Assembly: GCF_003286085.1 (NCBI RefSeq) | Contig: NW_020825294.1 | Location: 7,378,001 to 7,442,000 of the forward strand | DNA: 64,000 nt | Source of the DNA: Drosophila persimilis | Lineage: Eukaryota; Arthropoda; Insecta; Diptera; Drosophilidae | Direction of reading: 5' to 3' | Shown here: piece after piece, positions 1 through 10,717 of the stretch | Layout of the letters: each line of letters starts with the position of its first letter | How positions within the stretch are numbered: position 1 is the first letter of the stretch | Notes under the pieces: generated by a model | Database searches by the model: none | What the model saw: only the letters and a program-made list of their open reading frames with translations | What the model was told of the DNA's origin: nothing | Position numbers and translations under genes: made by a program

Positions 1-3000
1 CAAAAGTGTTAAAGGCCATGGCATGGGCGTAGGCCCGTCGCAGCCACCCTGCTCCTCCTCGTGCATTCAGCAGTGCGTGTATCCTCGGCTTCGGCTAAAA
101 GGGAGAAAAGGTCATGAAACGCCTGAATACGCAATGAGGGAAATTCAAAAACAAGCCGTGTTTGAATGAATGCGTCGAGAGGTGGAAAGTGGGAACTAAG
201 CGTCCCAACTCCCACCCAAAGTGATTGCCAAAACAGTTGACTGGGTAAATAAGTGCACAGAGGTTCAGAGGAGGCAAAGTGTAAGGGTTGCTGGCTGCTG
301 CTTTTAGATATGTCCTTGGCCTATGTGCCGTGACAATCTTTAGATGCTACTGCACTTCTTTTCACACTCCGTTAGCCTTCTCCTCTAACCAGTTAATGTG
401 AATTTAAGTTCTTTTCATTTGATGTACTTTGGATGCAACTGTGCTTGGATGGCGAACTCCAACTTATGATGCGACTATGGACCATAGCCCCATCAAATTT
501 TATTGATCCAATTGATGGTTTCAGACTGACGGCTGAAATTGAAAGAGGAAGATTTGAAATTGCAGCTGAGGAACGAAGCCCAAAGCACGTCAATAATTTT
601 CGAAGCCGTAATTATGGCAACCTTCTGGCTGTCCGACATTGCAGGTGGTCCTCTCCTAGTTGCCCTGGCCAAGCTCCAAGGGCTGTATTAGTTACATTTA
701 ATTCCCATATCGCTGGCAAATCTGGCATAAACAATTTTAGGCACAGAACTGATAAGATCTTTGATGAAAAATTAATCCTCAATTTTGAGTTTCTGTGAAT
801 TACAATTTCTCAAATTGGTTCCGCCCTGACTTATCTCAGTGTAATTCTGACTCGAAAAATACCCATTTCCTCTTCGTTGTAATTCCCAACATGGCTTTCC
901 CATGTTTACTTTAATTTCTCCACCAAAACATGACTGAAAAACCCCAAACAACAACCTCGAATACGGTCAGAGGGTCGCCCTTGGTGGTATCCTAGTTTCT
1001 TTCTACACCCGACTGTCTGCAGATGAGAGCCGAGAGTGTCGAATAGAGAGACAGACAGGCAGGCACGTGCCCCGACATAAATATGTATGTAAAACAAATG
1101 CCGGAAATTAAATTGACTGAAATTTTATGGCCGAACTACGTGCAAGGCAGCGAAATGTTTGCATAATTTGTGAACAATTGACAAAATTGACATTTCTGCT
1201 TAAATTTCAGTGTCGATGACTCAAAATTCTCCCCAATTTCCCCACAACTTAAAGACCAGACATAAATAAGTGTATTTAAGGTTTTCCGGGTTTGCGATGG
1301 TACGAATGCCCCGTAAAATGCACTAACGATCTGTAGTGGGACAAAGGATATTCCGACTGTCGAATGGTATTCGGGGGTTATGGGCTGCCGGCTGCAAAGC
1401 CACCGAAATTATCGTAAACGAATTTGTTATCTCTGGGTAACATGACAACCAGCTAAAATAATAAAATTTCATCTTCCGCTGCCGAGTAAGAAGACTGAAT
1501 GGCAGCCACCCAACCAACCAGCCAGCGGGCTGCATTTTCCTTTTATGCGGAAATTCTGGCCCGTTCAAAAGGCAGAGGATGTGATGGTAGGAAGGCAAAT
1601 GCCAAAAGTGTTTGGCGGATTTACCGTATATATACTACCACGAATGTACGAGGGTACGTGCGAGTGTGTGTGAGAGTACTTAGTGCATGTCCATGACTGG
1701 AATTATGTTCGCATCAGCAGTTATTTATGCAGCCTAATGCATTTGGCTCAATGGGATTCGAAGATTTATGGTGCAGCATTGGCTAGCTAATACGTCAATG
1801 GCATGATATCATGAAAATTCTATTATTAAAACATTTCTTTTAGACAGTTGTAATTTACTTTAACGTGTTAATATCTGTCACATAGTGATAACAGGCACTC
1901 GACTTTAGTAGACAACAACAAAAGGGGAAACATAATAGGAAAGAATAGTGCAGGGAAGGACAGTGTAGCCCAGGACACAACGGAAAATGTCTTCACTATA
2001 CAGCACTGGACACCTCTGACATGATACAAACATCTGATAGCAAAGCCTTAGCATTATTCCCTGCAGCTGTGACTTCAGCAAGGGAAGGAGCCACATCAGG
2101 GGCGTGAAAGCCAGCCGCTGGGGGGAACAGATCCTGTCCCTTGTTGTACTATTGACGCCGGCACTGAATGCCCAGACAGCACGTCCAAGGCCTGAATGCC
2201 AGTGCCACACAAACAAGGCAAGCTGCCTGCGGCTTCTATCATCATCATCATCATCATCCGAAGAAGCAAAAACAAGTACAACATTGAATACAGGGAGCCC
2301 AATGATTGGTTGGGTATTCCTGTATATGCGAACATTGTTGTGCCTGGAACCTGGAACGTGAGAATTATATGGGCATTCCGGAATACCAGCTAATCAATAA
2401 GAAAATTCCATAACTACCAAAGCCTTGAATAGATTCCTTCTATTCCTTCTCAAGATTCCATCCTTATTCCGACCTGCATATCTTGATAGTAGCTTAGCTA
2501 GGTGAAAATTCAGTTAGAGAAACCATTTTCCTGTCCCGCTGACCTCGCGGACTTCTGGCTCGTCAGAAAGTACACAAGAATGTGTCACGTTTGGGGCTCA
2601 CGTGAGTGGGCGGTATTTTGTGTGGATGCGGTCTCACCTGGCGACAAGGTGTTGGCTTTCATCTGGATTTTAGTTACCGCGCCGAGCCGCAACGAGCTCA
2701 TCTCATGTCTCCTCCACCCGACGGCACTCCACGGTGGCAGATTAGACCGCCAGCACGTAGAGAGGACTTGGCATCCAGCCAGATGCTGCTCCTCCAATCA
2801 TATGTCAATTACATGCAGATTACCGGGGATTTGTGGCTCCTTTGTTCCATCTTTTTACTTTGAGCCCAAGGATTATGAGTGCTTTGGAACCCTTTGTATC
2901 TCCATCTATCTCTAGCTTTGAATATACATATACATATGTACATTTGGTCCTGTCAACAAATCAATTGCCTAGCATAAATTACTCATACGCCATACTATCA

Positions 3001-5260
3001 TCCTAATTATCCAATGGGGACCACTTTAGCCTTGTCTCAATAAAAGTGTATACATTTTCATGCGCAAGATAAAAAGGACATCCGTGTAGGCGACCTTCGA
3101 AATGACTCAACATTCGTTATTCTTGGATCGATAGAATCTTCTAAATTTGTTGGTGACAAAGGAAGTGTTTCTAGAATAATGAGACACAATTTATTAAATT
3201 GTAAACAGAAATTCATGAGAAAAAGTATTTTTGGATTTCCATAGTTTTCTACAATTGAGGAGTTTTTCGGTACTGTACACATCGCTTTCAAAATGTATTC
3301 CAATTACCATATATTTTAATGGATCAACGCTTCTAGCAATATTGGCAGCAGACAGCGCTGGCACGCTTACAATGAAAAAATATTCAATGTACATAGTCGT
3401 ATAAATTTCACAGAATATAGCCAGCAACAGTTGGCTTAAATGGAGCTGACCCATATCAATATCCGCTAGCGGAAAGTTGCCAAGTTTTTTGCGCTTTCCT
3501 TTTAAAGTATGGATAAATATGTGCTCCAATAAATATATTATATTCCATACTCGTACACCTCTTTTGCGATGGTTCTGGTGGCTGCCCACCTGCTGGCTGC
3601 CGGCAAATGTAAATAAGCATAAAATCAAATTTTCCTTTAGCTCCCTGCGTGTTTGCCCTACTCTTTGGGGTTTTCCCTGTTTTTGGAGTTGCTTCTCATG
3701 TCTTTTCAGTTTTTTTTCGGGAGGCGCTGTCAGACCCTCTCAAAGATTTGAAATCAACGCCGGCAGCAAAGGGCGGTGGGCAGGTGGGCAATGGATGCCA
3801 CTGCTCCTTTGATCTGCTACACGTTCATTTGCCCTGACAGCCGAAATCTCACTGAAATTTACCCAATTTGGGTCGCCCCATCACGTGTGTTGGTTGGCTT
3901 CAACCTTAAAGCGGATGTGGCACATTGCGCAAGGGTTTATGATTGGGACACGACATTTGCGGCCAATCTGAATTACATAATCAGTTGTGTCGGACAAAAC
4001 AAAAACTAGCACAGAACTGACCACAACTCGCGTATGTTACACATTTCAAACATCATTTACATATTTGACTTGACAAAAAATGGGTTTCGAGAAAGTTGGG
4101 AAGCTCGTTTGCGAAATTGTCCTTGAATTTTAAAACTTAACCTAGAAGACAGCTTTGATGGATAAAATAGTCTGGTTTAAAAGCTAAATGGATTTATTCT
4201 TACTACCTAAAAAGATATATTTAGAAACGATATTTTCAAGCTTCCATTGCTGAAGCAGCTGTTGCAAGAGTCTCAAAATCGATTAGCATAAAGCTGATAA
4301 TAAACTTAAATTCTGTTGAGGCTGCCGCTGCTTGTACAGCGGTAGCAGCAGTAGGAAAAACTCAAATGACATGAATGCTGTCGGTTCTGCTTGAGTTTAA
4401 CGGATGCCGAGGAACATTAAACTGCGGGAAAAACAAAAGATAACTGGAGACTCGAACAAAAGCAGGCGGGCCACCTTTTTGGGGTGTCGCCAGTCAAGGA
4501 CACTTTCGCCTGTCAAAGATTATCAGTTTTACTTTCAATTATTGTGATGGCAAAGGGAATGTCACCCCTCGAGTCCGCCCTTCAAATTACGGCTTGTCCT
4601 TGAACATAGGATGGGGTGGGGATCAAACGAAAATGAGGAAATGGAAAAACTTGACCATATGGATGGCCTTTTGGATACCCTTACAGATCCATTGTTTCTA
4701 ATGAGTACACACAAGTGCTTCGATTGTTTTTGTAAAGCAAGTTACATTGAAAGCTATCTAAATGTAGAAAATTGTCTAGAAAAATAAGCTCCTGCTCCAA
4801 GTTTCTGTCAGATTGTCTGTCAGGCATTATTCCGTGGTGGCAAACCTCTTCTCATAATCGTAATAAAGTATTCTCTGAAAGGGTGCTTCAAAAGGGAAGC
4901 ATATATAAATTTGGTTTTTCCTTTTCCGCGCTTATCTAAATTTCTACAACACTGTGGTTCGGGTGTTGGTTTTATGGTCAATTTCATATTTGTTCAGATT
5001 CGCTTTCTTATTTTTGTTCTTCTCATTCACAATCGTAGTCTTCTTTCCCGTGGAAACTAGCTGAATTGCGGTTTAATGTTTGAGGTTTTTACCATTTTCC
5101 GTTTGATTTTATCGGTTCTTCAAGCGATTTGTTTGCTTTCACCTTGCCCCACTTTTATTGCAGTTTTATTGGTTAGATTTAAAATCAATTGGGGTTTTGC
5201 TTTGGGCTTTATACGTGTACATAAAAGAGTTTGTTGTTTTTAGCTTTGAGATAAATGCAA
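1..5260. repeat. Arm A1 of a large inverted duplication (non-coding)
   Basis: The reverse complement of this stretch can be followed, with substitutions and indels, through about 52955 down to 43800. Anchors seen by eye: the first 20 bases match the complement near 52935; 1323-1600 matches 47318-47593; 2104-2360 matches 46624-46815; 3477-3830 matches 45154-45500; 4600-4900 matches 44220-44430; 5090-5260 matches 43800-43990. Reading frames are broken or differ between the copies, so I see no gene here. Relative to arm B this copy lacks two stretches of about 2 kb, one next to position 810 and one next to 530. Homology runs off the left edge of the window. Confidence 0.85.
2238..2258. repeat. 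(ATC)n microsatellite
   Basis: Seven consecutive ATC triplets. The corresponding place in arm B (about 46655-46680, complement strand) carries a shorter and interrupted GAT/GAA tract, so repeat number changed after the duplication. Confidence 0.8.
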
Positions 5261-6296
5261 TTGCAAATTTTGTTGTTTTTTTTTTTGTAAACTGAAAACC
5301 TGTTTTTCAGGCATGCAGATATTGCATATGTTATTGAGATTTCACTGAGCTCCAAACTTTACAGTAAGGTGCGGTAAAAAAATGTATGACATTTGTTAAA
5401 ATTTATTTAAATGTCTGAAGAGTAAAAAAATTTCAATACGAATTTGTATTTTCCAAATTAAAATGTTATTCACTATTCTAAGGCCCAGTCCTGCAACACC
5501 CTAATGCAGTTTAATTAGTAAAGGATATTGATTTCAGTCCAAAGTTTCTTCAATAAAAAATTATCATACACTTCTTCCAAATAACATAATATTAAAACTT
5601 CCTTAACAACCCTACGCTCTTCAGCCTGCTGCTTAAAAATATTTAAGTATAAAAACCCTTCCCTCATTTTACATCCCTATATTTATACAGCAGCTAGGCT
5701 CCCTTTGTTACCTTTCAGAATCTATTTTTTAACTTTTTAAGTTATGCATCCCAGGAGATTGATGATAGATGATGATTTAAGATTCTATGTTTTTAAATTT
5801 CCTTTTATGGGTTGGTATACAATTTGCAGATAGGTGGCATTTGTCTTTATGGCTTTCGATAAATATCTGTGATTGTGACGGCCCCAATTACATTTTTAAA
5901 TTGTGTATGTAATTTAAATTTAATGTTAATGGCAGGAAATTACTCACAGACTGATAAGCAAACATATAAAACAACGTTGTGCCTCTTAAAAAGATTAAAG
6001 AACCAGCTGTAATTTGTTCTCCGTTTTTATCAATGGGCTAAAATGGTGAACTCCCTTAGAGAACAAACACCATATATGTATGTATGTATATGAAAAATTT
6101 ACATATTTGCCAAGAAAGAAATTTTTGTTTAATTTTTTCATAAAGAGCCGCTTGCATTCAACACTCGATTGGGAACACTCATATCAAAATCGGATCTTCA
6201 AAATTTTAAAGCAAGATCCTAATCATTTATAATGCGGAAAATATGAGGTAATTTTTAAGAAGCTCCCTCCTACTGTTGCTGAAAAGATATGATGGA
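5261..6296. other. AT-rich stretch without a recognisable gene
   Basis: No convincing reading frame or RNA gene. This lies between the last clear A/B homology and the retrotransposon insertion site. The final bases (6297-6300, CAGG) are the left target-site duplication of the element that follows. Confidence 0.5.
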
Positions 6297-6734
6297 CAGG
6301 TGTAGTAGCCAGCACAAAATATAGGGAATTGGTTATCTTCTTTCGTCTCGTGAGACCCCCTAGTGATATTTCGAACGATCAAGCTTTAGCCGCTCTTAAG
6401 GTTGGATCAAAGCCTTAGCCGCTCTTAAGTCCGAACGCCCACGAACACATACAAGCGACGGACAGTGGGAAGCATAGACGGCAATCGTACGATTGCACAG
6501 TTAAGCTATGCTGTGCATTAGACGATCGTTTTATGCTGCTGCGAATGTTCTGGATCATACGATTTCACAGTTAGTAAAAAGCTCAAAAGCTCTGCTGCAC
6601 TGGCTACTCAGTCCATCGTCTATTACTGCTTTGAACAATATAAGAAAGTTGATCGATCTGTAAAGACGTGATAATTTCCGAGTGCGAGCAACATACATAC
6701 TATTGCACACACATATATATAGTGCTATCCGGAA

Positions 6735-6805
6735 AATATATATATTTCCACAAATATATGCTGGAAGCATATAGTTACAAGTGCCGTACAGTTCAGTGGT
6801 CAGTG
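6735..6805 (+). promoter_or_regulatory. Candidate LTR promoter (TATA-like run plus TCAGT initiators)
   Basis: An ATATATATAT run near 6735-6748 is followed about 50 bases later by two TCAGT pentamers (6793-6797 and 6800-6804), the arthropod initiator core. The related element at 26377 has an AT-repeat followed by CCAGTG at about the same distance from its LTR start. The spacing is longer than the usual 25-30 bases, so the assignment is weak. The identical copy lies in the 3' LTR. Confidence 0.25.
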
Positions 6806-7546
6806 AATGACAAGAATTTAGTGCAGATATATTTGGGAAAAGAGGTATGTTTTCATATTAGTGCCGTGCACGTGCTGACATAACCTATGTTGCAGGGAGG
6901 TGTACCTAAGCTGCCCCATCGCGGTATAGTCTCGAGAAGACTACCCTGGGAGCTGGCTTAGGCGAACAGTTGTCGAGGTTTCTCCAACTCCAACCATAAT
7001 TCATGTTTTCTGGACCTTATATTGCCACCAAGTCGGAATCTCCAAAGATCCAAGTGGAACAGATCAGCCTTAATCGCCAAGAATATTTAGTGCTGCTCAG
7101 ACATAAATAACTAAATACAGGCTTGGCGGAAGATTCGTCAGTACGGCCAGGAACCATATACATCGCACCTGTTGACCTCTAACCAACTTCAGGCGGTCAA
7201 CAGTCTACAAAGCAGCAGCACAGGATCGAGTTTTGTCCAATTTACATTTAATTCATTATCAAGTTCCAACGCATAAACATCAGCAGTTTAACGTAATGTA
7301 ACTGAAACTTTATTAACACCCCTCTTTGATGTTACGCGCGTACATACCTACATACATATGTGCATATGCACACTAAATTGTCTTTCGTTTGTTACCTTTT
7401 GGTTCAATTTTCGCGATAGAGCATAACAATTAAATTTCTGTCTGTATTATGAAAACCAAAACAACTGACTGATGACTATGCGACGGTGTTTGTAGCGTAA
7501 TTGTATTGTATGCATTATATATTTATGATTTCCATATTTTAAACAG

Positions 7547-7607
7547 CTGCGGTCAACATCTACGACATCATTGGGCCCAACGATCAGCGTAAGACAATAA
7601 CGCCGGA
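7547..7607 (+). other. Exon-like island inside the LTR
   Basis: In AT-rich surroundings a 61-nt, G+C-richer stretch is bounded by a good splice acceptor (TTTTAAACAG ending at 7546) and a good donor (GTGAGT at 7608). One frame through it is open and reads like coding sequence (NIYDIIGPNDQRKTITP). The same sequence is present in the 3' LTR at 15356-15416. I do not recognise the peptide. The related LTR at 26377 has a similarly placed acceptor/donor pair around 27680-27736. It could be an untranslated exon of the element, a captured host exon, or chance. Confidence 0.35.
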
Positions 7608-8463
7608 GTGAGTAATTATGTACAGCAAAAAGTAGTTTGGTCAAAAGAGCCTATTGACTTGAAAGTGTAGATATGCATACAGTGTATAATGATTCAAACC
7701 CGTCTGCTCAGTGTGTATAATGCACCCCAGTCTGATCTAGCTTTTGTTTACGATTTCGATTCTTATTCTCTCGTTTATATATATATATATATCTATACCC
7801 TAATGTTTTTCATGCTTTAAAATAATGAATTTATAACTAAACTTATATGATAATTAGGATTAAGGAAATATTACCCACAAATTAGAAGCTAAGTCAATTG
7901 TTGTGTTTCTACAACTGCAACGTAATGAATATTGAAATTGAAGCCTCACATTATATTAAAATATGAATCTTTTTGAATTGAAATGAATCTTTAAAATCAT
8001 AAAAATGGTCTGTCGAGTATCCGTGCCAGGATCTTATAAAATGTGGTAAACCTTAGTAAAGGATAGATCAAGGGACAATGCAAGAACTCGAACGCAATGT
8101 CATGGTAGGGTGGGTACAGAAGAGAGGGACAATCAACACCTAGGTTCTCTCTAAATAGAAATGGTTCAGTAGGGCTTTTATTTGGCGTGTCGGCGCTATC
8201 AGTATTTCAGTTTCCTTTGTTTTATATAATCACTTATAGTTCCCGTAAAGTGCACTAATTAAATGTAGTGGAGTACGATAGTACAATTAGGCGAGGAAGA
8301 ACCCCGACCATCCGGCGAGCTAGACCCGAGCCTAGCAAGAGTGCACACGACCAACCCTATTTGTACGCCGTCCTTAAGTCAGTCATGGTCATCTGCTGAT
8401 ACCGAGGGCCTATATATCTGTTTACACAAATATATATTTAAACTCTGGTACACTACACATTAA

Positions 8464-8481
8464 TGGCGCCCAACGTGGGGC
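8464..8481 (+). promoter_or_regulatory. Primer-binding site, tRNA-Lys type
   Basis: TGGCGCCCAACGTGGGGC begins six bases after the LTR. It is the complement of CCA plus the 3' acceptor/T-arm of insect tRNA-Lys(CUU) as I remember it. The identical 18 bases follow the LTR of the second element (28632-28649). It would prime minus-strand DNA synthesis. Confidence 0.85.
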
Positions 8482-8700
8482 CAGGCAACTTGCCTTAGAA
8501 TCTAAAACCAATTCAGAGCCGATATTAAAATTTGGATTTATAGTGTCTTACTATATAGGCCGTTTATTTTAATAAGACAAGCAAATCTTGCCTTGGTTCT
8601 CCAAGCTCAACCGGTAATACATCAAAATTTCAACGACACATTTTCTTTTGCAAAATATTGCACAAAGGTTAAAGATTTCAAAATTTATACTTTGACTCGG

Positions 8701-8887
8701 TTTTCGGATTTAGCAACTACAATTCGTTTTATTTCGGATTGGTTGACCAAAACAGACCTATAGTATCGAATTGTGAGTATCAGAGACAGTTATGCAATAC
8801 CATACAGTGATCAGAATAAACAGGAATTGTTTTAGGATTTAGCGGTTCCAATTCAGTTTATTTTGGATTGATCGACCAAAGCAAACC
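8701..8887 (+). repeat. Diverged direct repeat in the retrotransposon leader
   Basis: Within the roughly 680-nt untranslated leader between primer site and gag, the segment 8701-8760 recurs in diverged form at about 8830-8887 (both read GGATTTAGC, then AATTC, then a TT(C/T)GGATTG core, then GACCAAA). The period is about 129 bases. The function is unknown; leader repeats can contribute to RNA packaging or dimerisation, but that is only a suggestion. Confidence 0.5.
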
Positions 8888-9160
8888 TGCTTTTTCACTT
8901 TAGGCATCTTGAGTTATTCGGATTTACAATTTTATATTGCCAAATCGCGATAGTTGTCCAATGATTCAGTGCACGAGGTCATTAACTTATAAATAGTCCA
9001 TATTAACGAAAATAGAAAAGCCTACTGAAACCAAATAGATATTTCGTAAGTATTCTGGCATGTGGGAAAGACAGACATTATTATTACAATTAATACCTTC
9101 TTATATAATTTTTTTTATTATTTTTTTTTCTTTAATTCCTTAAATATTGTCTGATATACA

Positions 9161-10717
9161 ATGGCTGTAAGGCGAAGCACAGATGATATAACAACTGCTT
9201 TGCAGGAAGCAGAACCATTTTGTGGAATTTGCAACGAAGTATTGGGAACTAGTGAGATTATAGCCAACACCCCGTGTAGACACAAATTCCATAAACTTTG
9301 TATTTTGGAACAGATTAGGACAAACCCAAAATGTCCCACCTGTTCATTAGATTGTTCTGCTCTGGCACTAACATTCTCTAACAACACGTTGTTAGCCGAG
9401 CTTAACGCCGAAGGAACACGACCAACTAGTGCTAACGAATCTTTTAGCACAATAGACGGAACGTCTAATCGACCTAAAAAGGGCCAAAAGTTTATTAGAA
9501 GGGGTATGAATACGAGAGCAACTCAACGATCCAGGTTAGATCGCTCACTAACAGAAACTGAAACCAACAACATAACCCTTCCAATAACCTCTCAAGTGGA
9601 AATCGCTAACTACGTCCAGTCTGCTGTAAGCATTCAACAGGCTCAGTTAATGGAACAACTAACTTCATTTTTAAGCAAAACAATTGAATCTTCGATTCAA
9701 AGTCAATTAGCGTCACTCCAGCTGACACAACCAGAACATATCTCTCCCGATGTTTCCGGTGACAATAACATTAACCAAACAAATAACGTGGGTATCGGTC
9801 AAGCACGAGATAGTCACGCAGAAGTTCTTTTAGATTTTTCAAGAGCGAGTGCAAATCGAAGTAATTCGAGCTCACACGTAGCACCAGCAAAAGTTTCCAG
9901 TATAATGCAGAATTGGCGCATTAAATTCGATGGTTCAAAAACTTGCATGAGGATGGATGAGTTTATTTATCGAGTACGTTCTCTAACGCAACAAAATCTT
10001 TATAACAATTATCAATTGCTTTGTGATCACTTGTATCTTTTATTCGCGGGAAAAGCTAGTGATTGGTACTGGAAATTCCATCGAAATTACCCAAACTTTA
10101 ATTGGGATACGTTTTGTATAGAGTTTAGAAGAAGATTTGAAGATGTTGAGACCGACTATGATATCTGGGAAAAGATTAGGAAACGTCGTCAGGGCGAAAA
10201 CGAATCCTTCGATGACTTTCAATATGCTATCGAAGATCTCGTGGATAGGCTTCAAAATTCGGTTACAGAAGAAGATGTTGTGAATCTACTTATTAGAAAT
10301 TCCAAGCCCACTCTTCACCACGAGCTTCTTCACTTAAAGATTGCCAATAGATCGTTATTACGACGAGAGGTACGTAAGCACGAGCAGTTTTATAACGATA
10401 TAAGATCGGTCAAGCAAAGGACTCTTCGCTCATACGTATCGGAATTGTCAGGTCCAGACGATAGCGAGCAGCTATTCGATGACTTGGTCGAGCATAATGA
10501 AGTGTGTCAAATACAACGTCGTACTTCACAGTCAGTTCCAACTTGCTGGAACTGTGACAACAAAGGTCATAAATTTGACGATTGTGTAGGTCCTCGTAAG
10601 ATCTTTTGCTACGGGTGTGGAACAAAAGATACTTACAAACCGGTATGTCCCAAATGTAACCCTCCGGGAAACCGGCAGAAGGATGTGTTAAACAACAACA
10701 AGCAGACACATCCTTAG
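9161..10717 (+). CDS. gag: Gag polyprotein with N-terminal RING finger, 518 aa
   Basis: This is the structural protein of the retrotransposon. Residues 21-61 form a C3H2C3 RING finger: C21-x2-C24-x14-C39-x-H41-x2-H44-x2-C47-x10-C58-x2-C61. A conserved tail (LTFSNNTLLAEL) and a basic RRGM-x-TR segment follow. Residues of about 250-420 are a Retrotrans_gag/capsid-type helical domain (WRIKFDGS, FIYRVRSL, ASDWYWKFHR, RKRRQGENESFDDF). Near the C-terminus is a CCHC zinc knuckle (CWNCDNKGHKFDDC) and a second, irregular four-cysteine knuckle. The ATG at 9161 is chosen because the RING starts 20 codons later and the frame upstream is closed. The frame ends at TAG 10715-10717, overlapping the pol frame by 58 nt. 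A RING on Gag suggests ubiquitin-ligase activity; this is inferred from the motif only. Confidence 0.93.
   Translation: MAVRRSTDDITTALQEAEPFCGICNEVLGTSEIIANTPCRHKFHKLCILEQIRTNPKCPTCSLDCSALALTFSNNTLLAELNAEGTRPTSANESFSTIDGTSNRPKKGQKFIRRGMNTRATQRSRLDRSLTETETNNITLPITSQVEIANYVQSAVSIQQAQLMEQLTSFLSKTIESSIQSQLASLQLTQPEHISPDVSGDNNINQTNNVGIGQARDSHAEVLLDFSRASANRSNSSSHVAPAKVSSIMQNWRIKFDGSKTCMRMDEFIYRVRSLTQQNLYNNYQLLCDHLYLLFAGKASDWYWKFHRNYPNFNWDTFCIEFRRRFEDVETDYDIWEKIRKRRQGENESFDDFQYAIEDLVDRLQNSVTEEDVVNLLIRNSKPTLHHELLHLKIANRSLLRREVRKHEQFYNDIRSVKQRTLRSYVSELSGPDDSEQLFDDLVEHNEVCQIQRRTSQSVPTCWNCDNKGHKFDDCVGPRKIFCYGCGTKDTYKPVCPKCNPPGNRQKDVLNNNKQTHP
10687..10693 (+). promoter_or_regulatory. Probable -1 ribosomal frameshift site GTTAAAC
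   Basis: In the gag frame the bases read G TTA AAC, an X-XXY-YYZ slippery heptamer of a type known to work in nidoviruses. It lies inside the only interval (10660-10717) where the pol frame is open and gag has not yet stopped. Slipping back one base joins Gag to Pol without any other change. I see no strong stem or pseudoknot just downstream. Confidence 0.6.

Larger units (their letters stand above)
6301..8457 (+). repeat. 5' LTR, 2157 bp
   Basis: It is repeated at 14113-16266. The only difference I found is a 3-base indel near 6701 (ACATACTATTG against ACATATTG). The ends form the perfect 6-bp inverted repeat TGTAGT/ACTACA. A 29-bp direct repeat carrying TTAGCCGCTCTTAAG lies at 6386-6400 and 6415-6429. 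Two related palindromic motifs (ATCGTACGAT at 6484, ATCATACGAT at 6554) sit 70 bases apart. A possible 51-nt intron runs from GTATGT at 6845 to the CAG ending at 6895. A short ATG frame at 7003-7110 (35 codons) follows it. Near 7777 is an (AT)8 run. The length is extreme for a gypsy LTR and recalls Ulysses. Confidence 0.95.
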
